Below are positions 16,224-24,947 of a stretch of DNA of 30,959 nucleotides, in pieces. The notes below the pieces were generated by a model. It saw only the letters and a list, made by a program, of their open reading frames with translations. It was not told where the DNA came from and made no database searches. Every line of letters begins with the position of its first letter. Positions within the stretch are counted from its first letter, which is position 1. The position numbers and the translations under genes are program-made. This DNA comes from Thermococci archaeon (GTDB lineage: Archaea > Methanobacteriota_B > Thermococci > Thermococcales > Thermococcaceae), in NCBI GenBank assembly GCA_003663525.1, contig QMUF01000001.1, forward strand, positions 1 to 30,959, read 5' to 3'.

Positions 16224-17351
16224 ATGGATATTGAGAAAAAAGTAGAGCTTATCACTAGAAAACCAACCGAAGAAGTGCTTACTGTGGGCGATTTGAGGGA
16301 TCTTTTAGAGGTGGGAATGCCCTTACGGCATTACATAGGCTTTGAGATAAGTGGTTACATTCATCTTGGTACCGGTTTGATGGCGGGAGCTAAAATAGCT
16401 GATTTTCAAAAAGCAGGGATTAGGACAAGGGTGTTTCTAGCTGATTGGCATTCATGGATAAATGACAAGCTTGGTGGAGATTTGGAGGTTATCCAGAAGG
16501 TAGCTTTAGGTTACTTCAAAGAGGGTATGAAACAGAGCATTAAAGTCATGGGCGGAGATCCAGAGAAAGTGGAATTTGTTCTAGCTAGTGAGATCTTGGA
16601 GAGAGGAGATTATTGGAGGACTATTATTGATATTTCAAAGAACGTTACTCTTGCAAGGATGATGCGCTCTATAACAATCATGGGAAGACAAATGGGGGAG
16701 GCAATTGACTTTGCAAAGCTTATATATCCAGCCATGCAGGTTGCAGATATCTTTTACCAGGGAGTTAATATAGCACATGCGGGAATGGATCAAAGAAAAG
16801 CTCATGTTATTGCCAGAGAAGTTGCGGAGAAGTTGAAATACCATCCACTTGTGTGGGATGGAAAAAAAGTTAAACCTGTTGCTGTGCATCACCACCTTCT
16901 TTTGGGCCTTCAGGAACCTCCAAAGTGGCCGGTTGGGGGTGAAGAAGAGTTTAAGGAAATAAAGGGCCAAATGAAGATGAGCAAAAGTAAGCCTTACTCG
17001 GCGGTATTTATCCATGATACTCCAGAGGAGATAAGAGAAAAGCTTAGAAAGGCTTTCTGCCCAGCTAAGGAGGTTAACTACAACCCGGTATTGGATTGGG
17101 CCGAACACATAATCTTTAGGGAAGAACCAGCAGAGTTTACAATTCACAGGCCGGCCAAGTTTGGAGGGGATGTAACTTACACAACTCTCGAAGAGCTCAA
17201 AAAGGACTTTGCAGAAGGAAAACTCCACCCACTTGACTTAAAGAATGCCGTTGCAGAGTATCTGATAGAACTACTCAAACCTATTAGAGAGTACTTCAAA
17301 AAGCATCCTGAACCGTTGGAGCTCATGAAAAGCGTGCAGATAACGAGATGA
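16224..17351 (+). CDS. tyrS: Tyrosyl-tRNA synthetase, archaeal type
   Basis: Charges tRNA-Tyr with tyrosine. The 375-residue class I synthetase has the HIGH-equivalent YIHLG at 45-49 and the catalytic KMSKS at 251-255. Between them lie the tyrosine pocket segments expected of archaeal TyrRS, including ADWHSWINDKLGG at 73-85 and YPAMQVADIF at 168-177, plus HAGMDQRKAH at 185-194. It lacks the S4 domain found in bacterial TyrRS, and its length is normal for archaea. The ATG at 16224 follows GGTGATGCATA. A T-run after the stop (17352-17362) probably ends the transcript. Other translation genes, a tRNA-Leu and alaX, follow on the opposite strand. Confidence 0.97.
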   Translation: MDIEKKVELITRKPTEEVLTVGDLRDLLEVGMPLRHYIGFEISGYIHLGTGLMAGAKIADFQKAGIRTRVFLADWHSWINDKLGGDLEVIQKVALGYFKEGMKQSIKVMGGDPEKVEFVLASEILERGDYWRTIIDISKNVTLARMMRSITIMGRQMGEAIDFAKLIYPAMQVADIFYQGVNIAHAGMDQRKAHVIAREVAEKLKYHPLVWDGKKVKPVAVHHHLLLGLQEPPKWPVGGEEEFKEIKGQMKMSKSKPYSAVFIHDTPEEIREKLRKAFCPAKEVNYNPVLDWAEHIIFREEPAEFTIHRPAKFGGDVTYTTLEELKKDFAEGKLHPLDLKNAVAEYLIELLKPIREYFKKHPEPLELMKSVQITR

Positions 17352-17395
17352 CTCTTTTTCCCATTTTAAAATTTTGAACAGTGATGGAACAGTAA

Positions 17396-17483
17396 TGGTG
17401 CGGGGGGCGGGATTTGAACCCGCGAACCCCTACGGGACGGGACCCTGAATCCCGCGCCTTTGGCCAGGCTCGGCAACCCCCGC
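17396..17483 (-). tRNA. tRNA-Leu (CAG), CCA end encoded
   Basis: A class II tRNA folds on the minus strand: acceptor GCGGGGG pairs with CCCCCGC; D arm TTGCCGAGCCTGG; anticodon stem CGGGA/TCCCG with loop TTCAGGG, anticodon CAG at 17445-17447; long variable arm with stem CCC/GGG; T arm GCGGG-TTCAAAT-CCCGC; discriminator A. The long variable arm with A73 and anticodon CAG identifies leucine. The 3' CCA is in the DNA (17396-17398), as is common in Thermococcales tRNA genes. The high-GC body stands out against AT-rich flanks. A TATA box lies about 30 bases upstream. No intron is present. Confidence 0.97.
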
Positions 17484-17510
17484 GTGTTAGTAAATGAGTC
17501 TTGTTGGGCT

Positions 17511-17520
17511 TTTTAAATCT
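17511..17520 (-). promoter_or_regulatory. TATA box of tRNA-Leu
   Basis: Minus-strand AGATTTAAAA after GAGAA predicts initiation near 17490, seven bases before the mature tRNA 5' end at 17483. Confidence 0.65.
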
Positions 17521-17543
17521 TTCTCATATAAAGAAGAGAAAGA

Positions 17544-18185
17544 TTATTCGAGCCATATCTCTATTCTCTGAGTTCCTTTGCCTATACTTGAACGTTTGAG
17601 TTTCTTTAAATGGCCAATCTCTTTAATGTCCTTTACGTGAGTTCCTCCACAGGGTAGGATTTCAAAGTCTCTAATCTGAGTGAGTCTTTTCTTTCCTTCC
17701 CACCAGACTTTGACCTCTCCACCCTCGTCCACATATTTGTTAAATAGCTCGATTATCTTCTCTTTGTGCTGGTTAATGTTCTCAGGGTACCTTATGTCAT
17801 AACGTCCCTTTTCTGGATTCATGCCGCTCCCATGTGGTTCCCATGTTCCTTTTCCAAGAACTTCATGTAGGATGTGATCTAAGAGATGCATTGCAGTATG
17901 GATTCTCATTAACTTGTACCTTCTATCCCAGTCGAGTTTGAGCTCCACTTCATCTCCTACCCTAAACATGTCTGTGTTTTCTACAACATGCCAGATGTTT
18001 TCTTCTTCGTTTTTGTAAACATCTAAAACCTTAACTCCATTTATAGTGCCAGTGTCATGGGGTTGCCCTCCTCCAGTTGGGTAAAAGATTGTCTGGTTTA
18101 AAAGAAGAGCGTTTTCTTTAATTTGGAGAACTTTTGCAGTCGCTTCTTTTAAATAGGGGTCTTCATAGTAAAGTTTCTTCGTCAT
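17544..18185 (-). CDS. alaX: Alanyl-tRNA editing enzyme AlaX
   Basis: Free-standing editing factor that hydrolyses mischarged Ser-tRNA-Ala. The 213-residue protein has the zinc ligands in order: H96 and H100 in HTAMH, C179 and H183 in CGGTH. The N-terminal FYPTGGGQPHD loop (34-44) is the glycine-rich motif also found ahead of the AlaRS editing domain, so this is the AlaX-M size class with an extra N-terminal beta domain. The start is ATG at 18185 after GGTGATACTT; a GTG at 18194 is in frame but lies inside the ribosome binding site. It follows the duplicated-domain surface protein gene by 48 bases and may be cotranscribed with it or have its own promoter. Confidence 0.96.
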   Translation of the reverse strand: MTKKLYYEDPYLKEATAKVLQIKENALLLNQTIFYPTGGGQPHDTGTINGVKVLDVYKNEEENIWHVVENTDMFRVGDEVELKLDWDRRYKLMRIHTAMHLLDHILHEVLGKGTWEPHGSGMNPEKGRYDIRYPENINQHKEKIIELFNKYVDEGGEVKVWWEGKKRLTQIRDFEILPCGGTHVKDIKEIGHLKKLKRSSIGKGTQRIEIWLE

Positions 18186-18233
18186 AAGTATCACCTAAAA
18201 GAAATTAGAAAAAGAGGTTAAAAAATTGTCTCT

Positions 18234-19667
18234 CTATCTTCTTTTCAGTATAAATACAGCTAGTCCAATGAGGATAATCGCTCCAGCTATTCCTGCTATT
18301 TGCGTGGTGGTAAGATCTAGACCTTCACTGTTTTCCGGTAGTGTATAACGAATATATGCACGAGTAACATTTCCTAAAAGTGCCTGAATGTCTTCAAATG
18401 GCGCTCCATATCTCACGGATACATTTGCAGTAATTACAATTTTGTTTCCCTCTACTAAAGTTGTCAGTGTATATTTATTCCCTTTTATTTCATTGCTTGT
18501 ATTTTGTGGAATTTCTATGATGGTGGCTGTTGAGGGCAGAATAAACTCTATTTTCAAGCTTTGATTAATGGCATTTTGGGCCCTATATCCTAGCTGGGAT
18601 GGATTTAGAAGGGTTGGATCGAAGGAGTATTGGTATGTTCCATTTACTAGTTTCGTGAAGTTTTTCAGGATGTAGTTTGCCTCTATTGTTAATGGTCCTT
18701 CCTTTTCCAGACCTAAAATGGTTGCATTAGCATTCTCAACTTGAATACCTTGTGCCACCATTCCTTGGAGGTAGTTTTGGAGTATCATGTTTGTTACATT
18801 TTGGACTCCTAATAGGTTTATTTGGAGTTTCATGAGCTCTATCTGATCTTTTGGTTCAAAATATGTTTCTCTAACTAGAAGATTAGTCGTTCCATCCTCT
18901 GAAATCTCTGCTTTTAAGTATTGTTCTGTTTTTACAGGTTGATATGATTCTTCTCCTTTGTATGGTGTTTTATAGTGAATGTAGAATGCATTATATTCAC
19001 CAAAAAGAGCTTTAAAACCCTCGGGAGAGAGGTTCTCTTCTAAATATAAGTCAGAAGTGATAGTTATTGTATTCCCCTCGACCTTTGAGCGTACATAGAA
19101 TTTGCTTTGGTTGAATTCCCTTGTGTAGGCTTGTGGATAGTCAACAAGTTCTGCCCCTTCAGGCAGTTCAATTATAAACATATTGTGTAACTCCATCTTT
19201 TGAGGTAATCCGGTGTCTGGAATTGGTATTGTTGCATATCCTCTTGTAGGATCCACTATCATCTCCCAGTAATCATTGTAGGAGTAGTAGTTGGCAAAGT
19301 TCTCGGCATAAGCTGTGAAGACTATGGTGAAGTTGTCTTCTTTAATGCTTGCTAATTTGAAAGTTTGATTCTCTGTTTTAATGCCCGCATTAGCGAGGCT
19401 TGCAATGTAATTATCAAGTTGTTCTTTTTCGAATTTTGCTATTGCCTCCTCATCACTGAGGTTGGTTTGGTTCAATATACCAGCTATTTCCTGGTTTATT
19501 CTATCCTTAGGACCTAACATTGAGGTTTTCACAGTTATTTGAGCATCTCCGTTTTGCAGTATCTTGACCTTAAGTGTGAATTCTTCTTTATAATAATCTA
19601 CAGCCTCTGCATGAACGAGAGAGAGGCCCAAAAGTAGAATTATTAAAATACTTACTGCCTTTCTCAT
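18234..19667 (-). CDS. Membrane-anchored surface protein with duplicated domain
   Basis: A 477-residue exported protein of unknown function. An N-terminal signal peptide (KAVSILIILLLGLSLVHAEA) is followed by two tandem copies of one domain, then a C-terminal membrane helix (about 457-475) and KRR. Copy 1 is about residues 24-235, copy 2 about 249-444. Aligned pairs: GPKDRINQEI with EPKDQIELMK; NYIASLANAGIKTENQ with NYLQGMVAQGIQVENA; FIIELPEGAELVDYPQ with IEFILPSTATIIEIPQ; VEGNTITITSDLYL with VEGNKIVITANVSV; LFGEYNAFYIHYKTP with LLGNVTRAYIRYTLP. The protein would face outward and has many N-x-S/T sites. The ATG at 19667 follows GGGGGATAGTG. I do not know the family. Confidence 0.82.
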   Translation of the reverse strand: MRKAVSILIILLLGLSLVHAEAVDYYKEEFTLKVKILQNGDAQITVKTSMLGPKDRINQEIAGILNQTNLSDEEAIAKFEKEQLDNYIASLANAGIKTENQTFKLASIKEDNFTIVFTAYAENFANYYSYNDYWEMIVDPTRGYATIPIPDTGLPQKMELHNMFIIELPEGAELVDYPQAYTREFNQSKFYVRSKVEGNTITITSDLYLEENLSPEGFKALFGEYNAFYIHYKTPYKGEESYQPVKTEQYLKAEISEDGTTNLLVRETYFEPKDQIELMKLQINLLGVQNVTNMILQNYLQGMVAQGIQVENANATILGLEKEGPLTIEANYILKNFTKLVNGTYQYSFDPTLLNPSQLGYRAQNAINQSLKIEFILPSTATIIEIPQNTSNEIKGNKYTLTTLVEGNKIVITANVSVRYGAPFEDIQALLGNVTRAYIRYTLPENSEGLDLTTTQIAGIAGAIILIGLAVFILKRR

Positions 19668-19712
19668 CACTATCCCCCAGTTTTTTGCTCTAAAAAATCA
19701 GATGGTGGGTGA

Positions 19713-19722
19713 GTATTTAACT
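19713..19722 (-). promoter_or_regulatory. TATA box of the duplicated-domain protein gene
   Basis: Minus-strand AGTTAAATAC predicts a transcript start near 19692 and a leader of about 25 bases. The interval 19668-19797 also holds a near-palindrome, ACCCTAAAGGGT (19753-19764), and, reading away from the symporter gene, a pyrimidine-rich run after its stop that is a likely terminator. Confidence 0.5.
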
Positions 19723-19797
19723 CTATCTATTCAAAAAGTGGTCTCTTCTTTACCCTAAAGGGTGAAACATTCAAAGGAAAAAAGTAAGAAGAGAAAA

Positions 19798-21075
19798 TCA
19801 CCATTTGCTCTCGTCGAGCTCCCCTTCAGTTTTTGTAACAATTGTGGTTCCAGCCAAGTCGCCGGTGACGTTAACCATTGTCCTACCCATGTCCAAGATG
19901 GCATCAATTCCAAGAATCATTGCATAAGCTAATGCGACAGCAGTTCCAGGTTCTAAGGATAATCCTACACTTTCTAAAACCATCGCTAGCATTATTGCTC
20001 CAGCTCCGGGAACACCAGCAGTTCCAATTGAAGCCAAGACTGCTGTAAGAACTATTACTAACTGTTGGCTGAATGGCAGGGGTTGTCCAATCGCAAAGGC
20101 TATGAACATTGCACAAACACCCTGATATAAGGCGGTTCCATCCATGTTGATTGTTGCTCCTAATGGGAGTGTGAAGGAGTAAATGCTCCTTGGCACACCC
20201 ATGTTCTCTTCAGCAACTCTCATTGTTACTGGTAAAGTACCGCTTGAGCTTCTTGTAACAAATGCGGTAATCATAGCGTCTTTGGCTTTGTTAAGGAACT
20301 TGATTAAGTCCAAGCCAAAGACTTTTAGGAGGATTCCATAAACTACCACTATTTGTATTATTAACCCCAAGTATACTGCAAAGGTTACTTTAGCGAGAGG
20401 CCCAACAACTTTTGGTCCGTAAACTGCCATGATGTATGCTATTAATGCAAATACACCAATGGGAGCGTACTGCATGACTCCTCTAACAATCTTGTACATT
20501 GCCTCAGCAAGACCGTCAAAGGCATTGTAGAGGGTTGTTGCGGAGTTTCTTATTCTTTCATTTTCACTGGTCATGAGGTAACTTAGTGCTATTCCCAAAA
20601 TAATGGCGAAGAATATTGTTGGGAGAACTGCACCACTTGATAATGCTCCAAATGGGTTTTTGGGTACTATGTTCAGGAGGGTATCCACAAGGGATGGGGC
20701 CGTTGCTTCTATAGCTTTACCTTCGCCAGTGCCGAGTTCAAGCCCAAGACCGGGCTTGAAGAGGTTGGCCATTATAAGTCCTATGAAAACTGCAAAGGCT
20801 GAGGTTATCAAGTAATAGACTACTATTTTTACACCAACTCTTCCAAGTCTTGCTGGACTTATGCTTGCAGCACCTACGACCAGTGAAGCTAGAATTATTG
20901 GCATCACCAACATCTTTAAGAGTCTAACAAAGAGATCTCCAAGGGGTTTTATTGCAGTAGCTGCTCCTGGGTGTCCAATACCCCCCACTATCAATCCATA
21001 GACTGCACCTAAAATCAAACCTATCAATATTTTCCTCAAAATAGGATATTCCAAATAGCTTTTCAAGAGCCCCAT
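19798..21075 (-). CDS. Sodium-coupled aspartate symporter, GltPh family
   Basis: Trimeric membrane carrier that takes up acidic amino acids with Na+. The 425-residue protein is colinear with the well-studied GltPh and GltTk transporters. HP1 carries RSSSGT (275-280), TM7 carries NMDGT (310-314), HP2 carries GTAGVPGAG (351-359), and TM8 has D391, D395, R398 and N402, matching the GltPh residues for Na+ and aspartate binding. The C-terminus [10 protein letters not shown] is nearly the GltPh ending. Aspartate over glutamate is likely because the arginine in TM8 is kept, but this is inference from the family. The ATG at 21075 follows GGAGGTGGGCCCTT. It has its own promoter after birA. Confidence 0.97.
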   Translation of the reverse strand: MGLLKSYLEYPILRKILIGLILGAVYGLIVGGIGHPGAATAIKPLGDLFVRLLKMLVMPIILASLVVGAASISPARLGRVGVKIVVYYLITSAFAVFIGLIMANLFKPGLGLELGTGEGKAIEATAPSLVDTLLNIVPKNPFGALSSGAVLPTIFFAIILGIALSYLMTSENERIRNSATTLYNAFDGLAEAMYKIVRGVMQYAPIGVFALIAYIMAVYGPKVVGPLAKVTFAVYLGLIIQIVVVYGILLKVFGLDLIKFLNKAKDAMITAFVTRSSSGTLPVTMRVAEENMGVPRSIYSFTLPLGATINMDGTALYQGVCAMFIAFAIGQPLPFSQQLVIVLTAVLASIGTAGVPGAGAIMLAMVLESVGLSLEPGTAVALAYAMILGIDAILDMGRTMVNVTGDLAGTTIVTKTEGELDESKW

Positions 21076-21140
21076 AAGGGCCCACCTCCTTGTATTGGTG
21101 TTATATTTCAGGTTTATGCCGAGAATATTTGTGCGTTATA

Positions 21141-21150
21141 GTATATAACC
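21141..21150 (-). promoter_or_regulatory. TATA box of the aspartate symporter gene
   Basis: Minus-strand GGTTATATAC with purine-rich GGAAAA upstream predicts initiation near 21120, giving a leader of about 45 bases, longer than most in this window. Confidence 0.6.
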
Positions 21151-21181
21151 TTTTCCAAAAATCGTGAAAAAAGGAAAAATG

Positions 21182-21928
21182 TTATTCAAACCTCAATGAT
21201 ACATCTCCATAGAGAATTTTTTCCCTTTTTCCATCCTCACGTTCAAGGATCAAAGCACCAAATTCATCAATATCTAAGGCCTTTCCAGTTAAGGTTTTTT
21301 CTTCCGTTATTATTTTTACCTCTCTTTTTAAAATAGCTTTTTCTCTCCATTTCTGGAGGATAAGGGCATCTTTTTTAGCCAAAAATTCTCTATACCAATG
21401 TTCTAGGCGTTCTACAAGAATCTTAAAAACTTCTATAATGGGTATTTCTACTCCCAATACCTCTCTTAATGAGGTGGAAGTACTCACGAGCTCTTGGGGT
21501 AGGGAATTATTAATATTTATGCCTATACCTAAAACAATGTAGTAAACCTCCTTCTCGGAGAAGTTTCCTTCTACTAGGATTCCACATATCTTCTTTTCGT
21601 TAACAAGTACGTCATTAGGCCATTTTATTCTAGCCTTTACGCCAAATCTCTCTAGCGTCTCAACAACGGCCACTGCTCCGAGAAAAACTATCTTGGGAAT
21701 GTGTTCGGGTGTTGTTTTTGGCTTTAAAATTAAACTCATCCATATTCCCCCTTTGGGGGACTTCCAATTCCTAAATTTCCGTCCATATCCCCTTTTTTGA
21801 ACATCAGCAACTATTATAGTTCCCTCTTCTTCTTGAGGAGCGATTTTTTTGGCATACTCATTTGTTGACTCTATTTCTTTAAAGTATATTAGTTTCTTCC
21901 CGAGATGTTCTGTATTAAGGTCTAACAT
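21182..21928 (-). CDS. birA: Biotin protein ligase, class I (no DNA-binding domain)
   Basis: Attaches biotin to the lysine of biotin carrier domains via biotinyl-AMP. The 248-residue protein starts directly with the catalytic domain (ESTNEYAK at 20-27), then the biotinyl-AMP loop RGYGRKFRNW (46-55), the KWPNDVLVN strand (102-110), KKICGILVEG (112-121) with the catalytic lysine, and a small C-terminal SH3-like domain (about 200-248). It has no winged helix, so unlike E. coli BirA it cannot act as a repressor. Length equals that of Pyrococcus biotin ligases. The ATG at 21928 follows GGTGAGAAA. It lies back to back with the aldolase gene and about 1.1 kb from a gene encoding a biotin carrier domain, its likely substrate. 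Confidence 0.96.
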   Translation of the reverse strand: MLDLNTEHLGKKLIYFKEIESTNEYAKKIAPQEEEGTIIVADVQKRGYGRKFRNWKSPKGGIWMSLILKPKTTPEHIPKIVFLGAVAVVETLERFGVKARIKWPNDVLVNEKKICGILVEGNFSEKEVYYIVLGIGININNSLPQELVSTSTSLREVLGVEIPIIEVFKILVERLEHWYREFLAKKDALILQKWREKAILKREVKIITEEKTLTGKALDIDEFGALILEREDGKREKILYGDVSLRFE

Positions 21929-21960
21929 TTTCTCACCTAAGGATAGTTGATACTTGAGCT

Positions 21961-21987
21961 TATTTAAATTAACGATAAGGTTTAAAT
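21961..21987. promoter_or_regulatory. Overlapping divergent promoters, birA and aldolase
   Basis: Minus-strand TTAATTTAAATA (21961-21972) is placed for birA (predicted start near 21941). Plus-strand GTTTAAAT (21980-21987) is placed for the aldolase (predicted start near 22010). The two TATA elements are only about ten bases apart, so factor binding at one may affect the other. Confidence 0.5.
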
Positions 21988-22002
21988 TCTAGAAGAACAA
22001 TG

Positions 22003-22019
22003 TACCACTAGAGGTGATT
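22003..22019 (+). promoter_or_regulatory. Glycolytic-motif (TGM)-like operator of the aldolase
   Basis: TACCAC-TAGAG-GTGATT matches the Thermococcales glycolytic motif TATCAC-N5-GTGATA at 10 of 12 defined positions with the exact 5-base spacer. It lies downstream of the TATA box, over the predicted transcript start and the ribosome binding site, the position where Tgr/TrmBL1 represses glycolytic genes in the absence of sugars. Its 3' half doubles as the Shine-Dalgarno, so part of the match is expected anyway. Confidence 0.55.
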
Positions 22020-22022
22020 AGC

Positions 22023-22871
22023 ATGGAATCTTACAACAATATTGGCATAAAGAGGAGACTAAGGAGATTCTTTAGAAGAGATGGAAGAGCCTTGATTTTT
22101 GCAATGGATCATGGATTTGAACATGGTCCAGCAGATTTTGAAGAAACTTGGGAGCACATTAATCCAAAGGTTATTATTAGAAAGGTCATAAGGGCAGGGG
22201 TCGATGGTGTTATGGTGCTCCCGGGGATAGCGAGGATTGCTGGGGGAGAATTTGTCGGAAAAGAAGTTGGTTTGATGGTGAAGCTCACTAGTAAAACCGA
22301 GCTTAGGCCAAAAGAGGAGTGGCTCATGCAAGACCAATTTGGTTTTGTAGAGGACGCAATTAAGCTTGGTGCTGACGCTGTGGCGGCAACGGTTTATTGG
22401 GGAAGTCCCTATGAGGGGGCTATGATGAGGCAGTTTGCAGAGATAGCAAGTTATGCCCACGATTTAGGATATCCAGTTGTACAGTTTGCATATCCAAGAG
22501 GCCCCTACATTAATGAAAACTACGGAAAAAAGGAAGATTATCGAGTGGTAATGTATGGAGCAAGGGCCGCTGCAGAGATGGGAGCAGACATGATTAAAAC
22601 TTATTGGACAGGTTCAAGAGAAACATTTGCTAAGGTTGTGGAAGCAGCTTCAGGAGTTCCAGTTCTTCTAAGTGGGGGTGCGAAAGCAAGTAATCCACTT
22701 GATTTCTTAACCCTTGTGTGGGAGGTAATTGAGGCTGGGGGAAGTGGAGCTGTTGTAGGGAGAAATATTTTCCAAAGAGAGAATCCAGAGACTCTTATAA
22801 GAGCCCTTTTGAGGGTGATACATAGAAATGAAGAGCCTGAAGAGGCAGCTAAAGCTGAAGGTCTGGTTTGA
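22023..22871 (+). CDS. fba: Fructose-bisphosphate aldolase, archaeal class I
   Basis: Cleaves or forms fructose 1,6-bisphosphate through a Schiff base. The 282-residue protein belongs to the DhnA-type archaeal aldolases: [11 protein letters not shown] at 26-36 lines the active site, Y157 in FAYPRGP is placed as the general acid/base, and K192 in MIKTYWTG is the Schiff-base lysine. Phosphate-binding loops SGGAK (217-221) and VVGRNIFQR (244-252) are intact. The ATG at 22023 follows GAGGTGATTAGC; an in-frame GTG at 22014 is within that site and less likely. Expression is probably sugar-responsive through the overlapping TGM-like operator. Transcription likely ends in the T-run at 22917-22929. 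Confidence 0.96.
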   Translation: MESYNNIGIKRRLRRFFRRDGRALIFAMDHGFEHGPADFEETWEHINPKVIIRKVIRAGVDGVMVLPGIARIAGGEFVGKEVGLMVKLTSKTELRPKEEWLMQDQFGFVEDAIKLGADAVAATVYWGSPYEGAMMRQFAEIASYAHDLGYPVVQFAYPRGPYINENYGKKEDYRVVMYGARAAAEMGADMIKTYWTGSRETFAKVVEAASGVPVLLSGGAKASNPLDFLTLVWEVIEAGGSGAVVGRNIFQRENPETLIRALLRVIHRNEEPEEAAKAEGLV

Positions 22872-22916
22872 TACACATATTTCATTTTCTAGTTGCAATG
22901 TATAATCACGTTCATA

Positions 22917-22929
22917 ATTTTTCTTTTTT
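22917..22929 (+). terminator. T-rich terminator after the aldolase
   Basis: ATTTTTCTTTTTT lies about 45 bases after the aldolase stop, the form typical of archaeal intrinsic termination. A short inverted repeat, TTGGGCC-TTAAT-GGCCAA, follows directly at 22928-22945. Confidence 0.55.
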
Positions 22930-22972
22930 GGGCCTTAATGGCCAATAAAACCTTAATTTGCTAAAGACAAGG

Positions 22973-22980
22973 GTTATAAA
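22973..22980 (+). promoter_or_regulatory. TATA box of the carboxyltransferase gene
   Basis: GTTATAAA predicts a transcript start near 23001. That is downstream of the first in-frame ATG (22993), so it supports the ATG at 23014, with a leader of about 13 bases holding GAGGTGAGG. Confidence 0.65.
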
Positions 22981-23013
22981 GGCCAATTTTAAATGAAGCT
23001 TGAGGTGAGGAGG

Positions 23014-24822
23014 ATGGTTGGGATTATTGATACTACGTTTAGGGATGCTCATCAATCACTTATTGCAACAAGGCTCTCAACGAGTGATATGCTTCCAATA
23101 GTTGAGAAGATGGATAAGATTGGTTTTTACTCCATGGAAGTTTGGGGTGGGGCAACTTTTGACGCTCCGTTAAGATTCTTGAGAGAGGATCCGTGGGAAA
23201 GGCTCAGAGTATTAAGGGAAAAAATAAAGAAGACAAAACTTCAAATGCTTCTTAGGGGTCAGAATATTGTGGGGTACAAGCATTACCCTGATGATGTTGT
23301 CGAAAAATTTGTGGAATTAGCTTATAAGAATGGGGTGGATATTTTTAGAGTTTTTGATGCTTTGAATGATGTGAGGAACATGAAGACCGCAATTAAAAAA
23401 GCTAAGGAAGTTGGTGCGGAAGTTCAAGGTTCAATATGCTATACAATCAGTCCTGTTGATACTCTTGAACGCTACATGAAGCTTGTTGACGAGTTAATAA
23501 GCTTAGACGTGGATTACATTACAATTAAAGACATGGCCGGACTACTGGACCCTCAAAAAGCATATGAGCTCATTAAAGAGATAAAAGGAACTTATGGAAT
23601 TAGAATTGATGTTCACACTCACTCAACAAGCGGTCTCGCCGTGGCGACAGAGTTAAAAGCTGTTGAAGCAGGAGCAGATTTTATCAACACTTCAATTCAT
23701 CCACTAGCCGGTGGCACGGCCCAACCTGCGATTCAAACCCTCTACTATGCACTTCCAGAAAAGCATAGACCTGAGGTTGATATGAAAATTATAAGTGACA
23801 TTTCAAAATATCTTGATAAACTTTTAAGTGAGAAGTATGATCATCTTCTAAGTAAAAAAGCAGTAAGAGGGGATCCAGCTGTTCTGATTCATCAAATTCC
23901 AGGTGGTATGTATTCTAACTTAATAAAGCAGTTGACTGAGTTTAAAGCCTTGGATAGACTCGATGAAGTTCTGGAGGAAGTTCCAAGAGTTAGAGAAGAG
24001 TTGGGATACCCACCACTCGTAACACCGACTTCTCAAATAGTTGGGATACAAGCAGTTTTTAATGTTTTATTTGGTAGGTATAAGATGATTACAGAGGAGA
24101 CGAAGAACTATGTTAAAGGTCTTTACGGAAGACCCCCCGCTCCGATAAAAGAGGAAATTAGAAAGCTAATCCTTGGTGAGGAGGAGCCCATAAATGTTAG
24201 GCCTGCTGATTTGCTTGAACCTCTGCTTGAGAAAGCGAGAAAAGAGCTTGAGGAAAAGGGTTACCTTGAGAAGGAAGAAGACGTGGTAACTTACTGCCTC
24301 TTCCCTCAGGTGGCTTTGGAGTTCTTTGAACTTAGAAAGCAAGGAAAATTAAAGCCCCTTGAAGAGAAGCCCAAAGGGAAGATAATAAAAATTTACATTG
24401 GTGGAAGAGAGTACGAGGTTGGGATTGAAGGAGTCAAGCTGGAAGCATTGGCTATGCCGAGTTATGCTTCTTCAGAAGTTCCAGCTCAACTTGTGGGTGT
24501 TCTTTCTGCTCCTGTATCAGCTCCTTCAGCGCCGGTTGAAGTCCCTTCGGCCCCAACTCCCGCAACTCCAGTTGAAGCTCCAACAGCACCAACACCAACT
24601 ACTGCTGGGGAGGGTGTTGTTACTGCTCCAATGCCTGGTAAGATTTTAAAAATTCTCGTGAGGGAGGGTGATCAAGTTAAAGTGGGGCAAGGTTTGCTTA
24701 TTTTAGAAGCAATGAAGATGGAGAATGAAATCCCCTCACCAAAGGATAGTGTCGTGAAGAGAATTCTTGTTAAGGAAGGAGACACCGTAGACACTGGCCA
24801 AGCATTAATAGAACTCACTTAG
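23014..24822 (+). CDS. oadA: Biotin-dependent carboxyltransferase alpha subunit (OadA/PycB type)
   Basis: Transfers a carboxyl group between a 2-oxoacid and biotin. The 602-residue chain has an HMGL-like TIM barrel (DTTFRDAHQS near the start, then KDMAGLLDP and HTHSTSG with the metal histidines), the conserved carboxylase domain (to about 470), an Ala/Pro/Thr linker built from repeats such as APSAPVEVPSAPTP, and a biotin carrier domain with EAMKMENE, in which K568 is biotinylated. This single-chain alpha layout is that of oxaloacetate decarboxylase alpha or pyruvate carboxylase B. No biotin carboxylase or OadB-type sodium pump is in the window, so decarboxylase versus carboxylase is open. The start at ATG 23014 is chosen for its ribosome binding site and TATA spacing. 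Biotin ligase is encoded nearby. Confidence 0.93.
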   Translation: MVGIIDTTFRDAHQSLIATRLSTSDMLPIVEKMDKIGFYSMEVWGGATFDAPLRFLREDPWERLRVLREKIKKTKLQMLLRGQNIVGYKHYPDDVVEKFVELAYKNGVDIFRVFDALNDVRNMKTAIKKAKEVGAEVQGSICYTISPVDTLERYMKLVDELISLDVDYITIKDMAGLLDPQKAYELIKEIKGTYGIRIDVHTHSTSGLAVATELKAVEAGADFINTSIHPLAGGTAQPAIQTLYYALPEKHRPEVDMKIISDISKYLDKLLSEKYDHLLSKKAVRGDPAVLIHQIPGGMYSNLIKQLTEFKALDRLDEVLEEVPRVREELGYPPLVTPTSQIVGIQAVFNVLFGRYKMITEETKNYVKGLYGRPPAPIKEEIRKLILGEEEPINVRPADLLEPLLEKARKELEEKGYLEKEEDVVTYCLFPQVALEFFELRKQGKLKPLEEKPKGKIIKIYIGGREYEVGIEGVKLEALAMPSYASSEVPAQLVGVLSAPVSAPSAPVEVPSAPTPATPVEAPTAPTPTTAGEGVVTAPMPGKILKILVREGDQVKVGQGLLILEAMKMENEIPSPKDSVVKRILVKEGDTVDTGQALIELT

Positions 24823-24947
24823 AGTTTCAGCTTGTCTTTTCTAAATTTCCATTTTTACTCTAAACAGTGGGGAATTTGAGTGTTTTCGTCCATTTTTGGT
24901 ACATTTATCAAAATTTCTTCATAAAAATGCTCGAATTTCCGAAAGGC

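Noticed and set aside
16635..17228. Open minus-strand frame of 197 codons inside tyrS
   Set aside because: It is antisense to a complete TyrRS, has no ribosome site and gives a Cys/Trp/Phe-rich composition typical of a shadow frame.
22928..22945. Inverted repeat TTGGGCC-TTAAT-GGCCAA before the carboxyltransferase gene
   Set aside because: Short and imperfect (one bulged base); it could be an operator, but BirA here lacks a DNA-binding domain, so a biotin operator reading is not supported.
22993..23013. Upstream ATG of the carboxyltransferase (seven extra codons)
   Set aside because: It would lie before the transcript start predicted from the TATA box and has no ribosome binding site.
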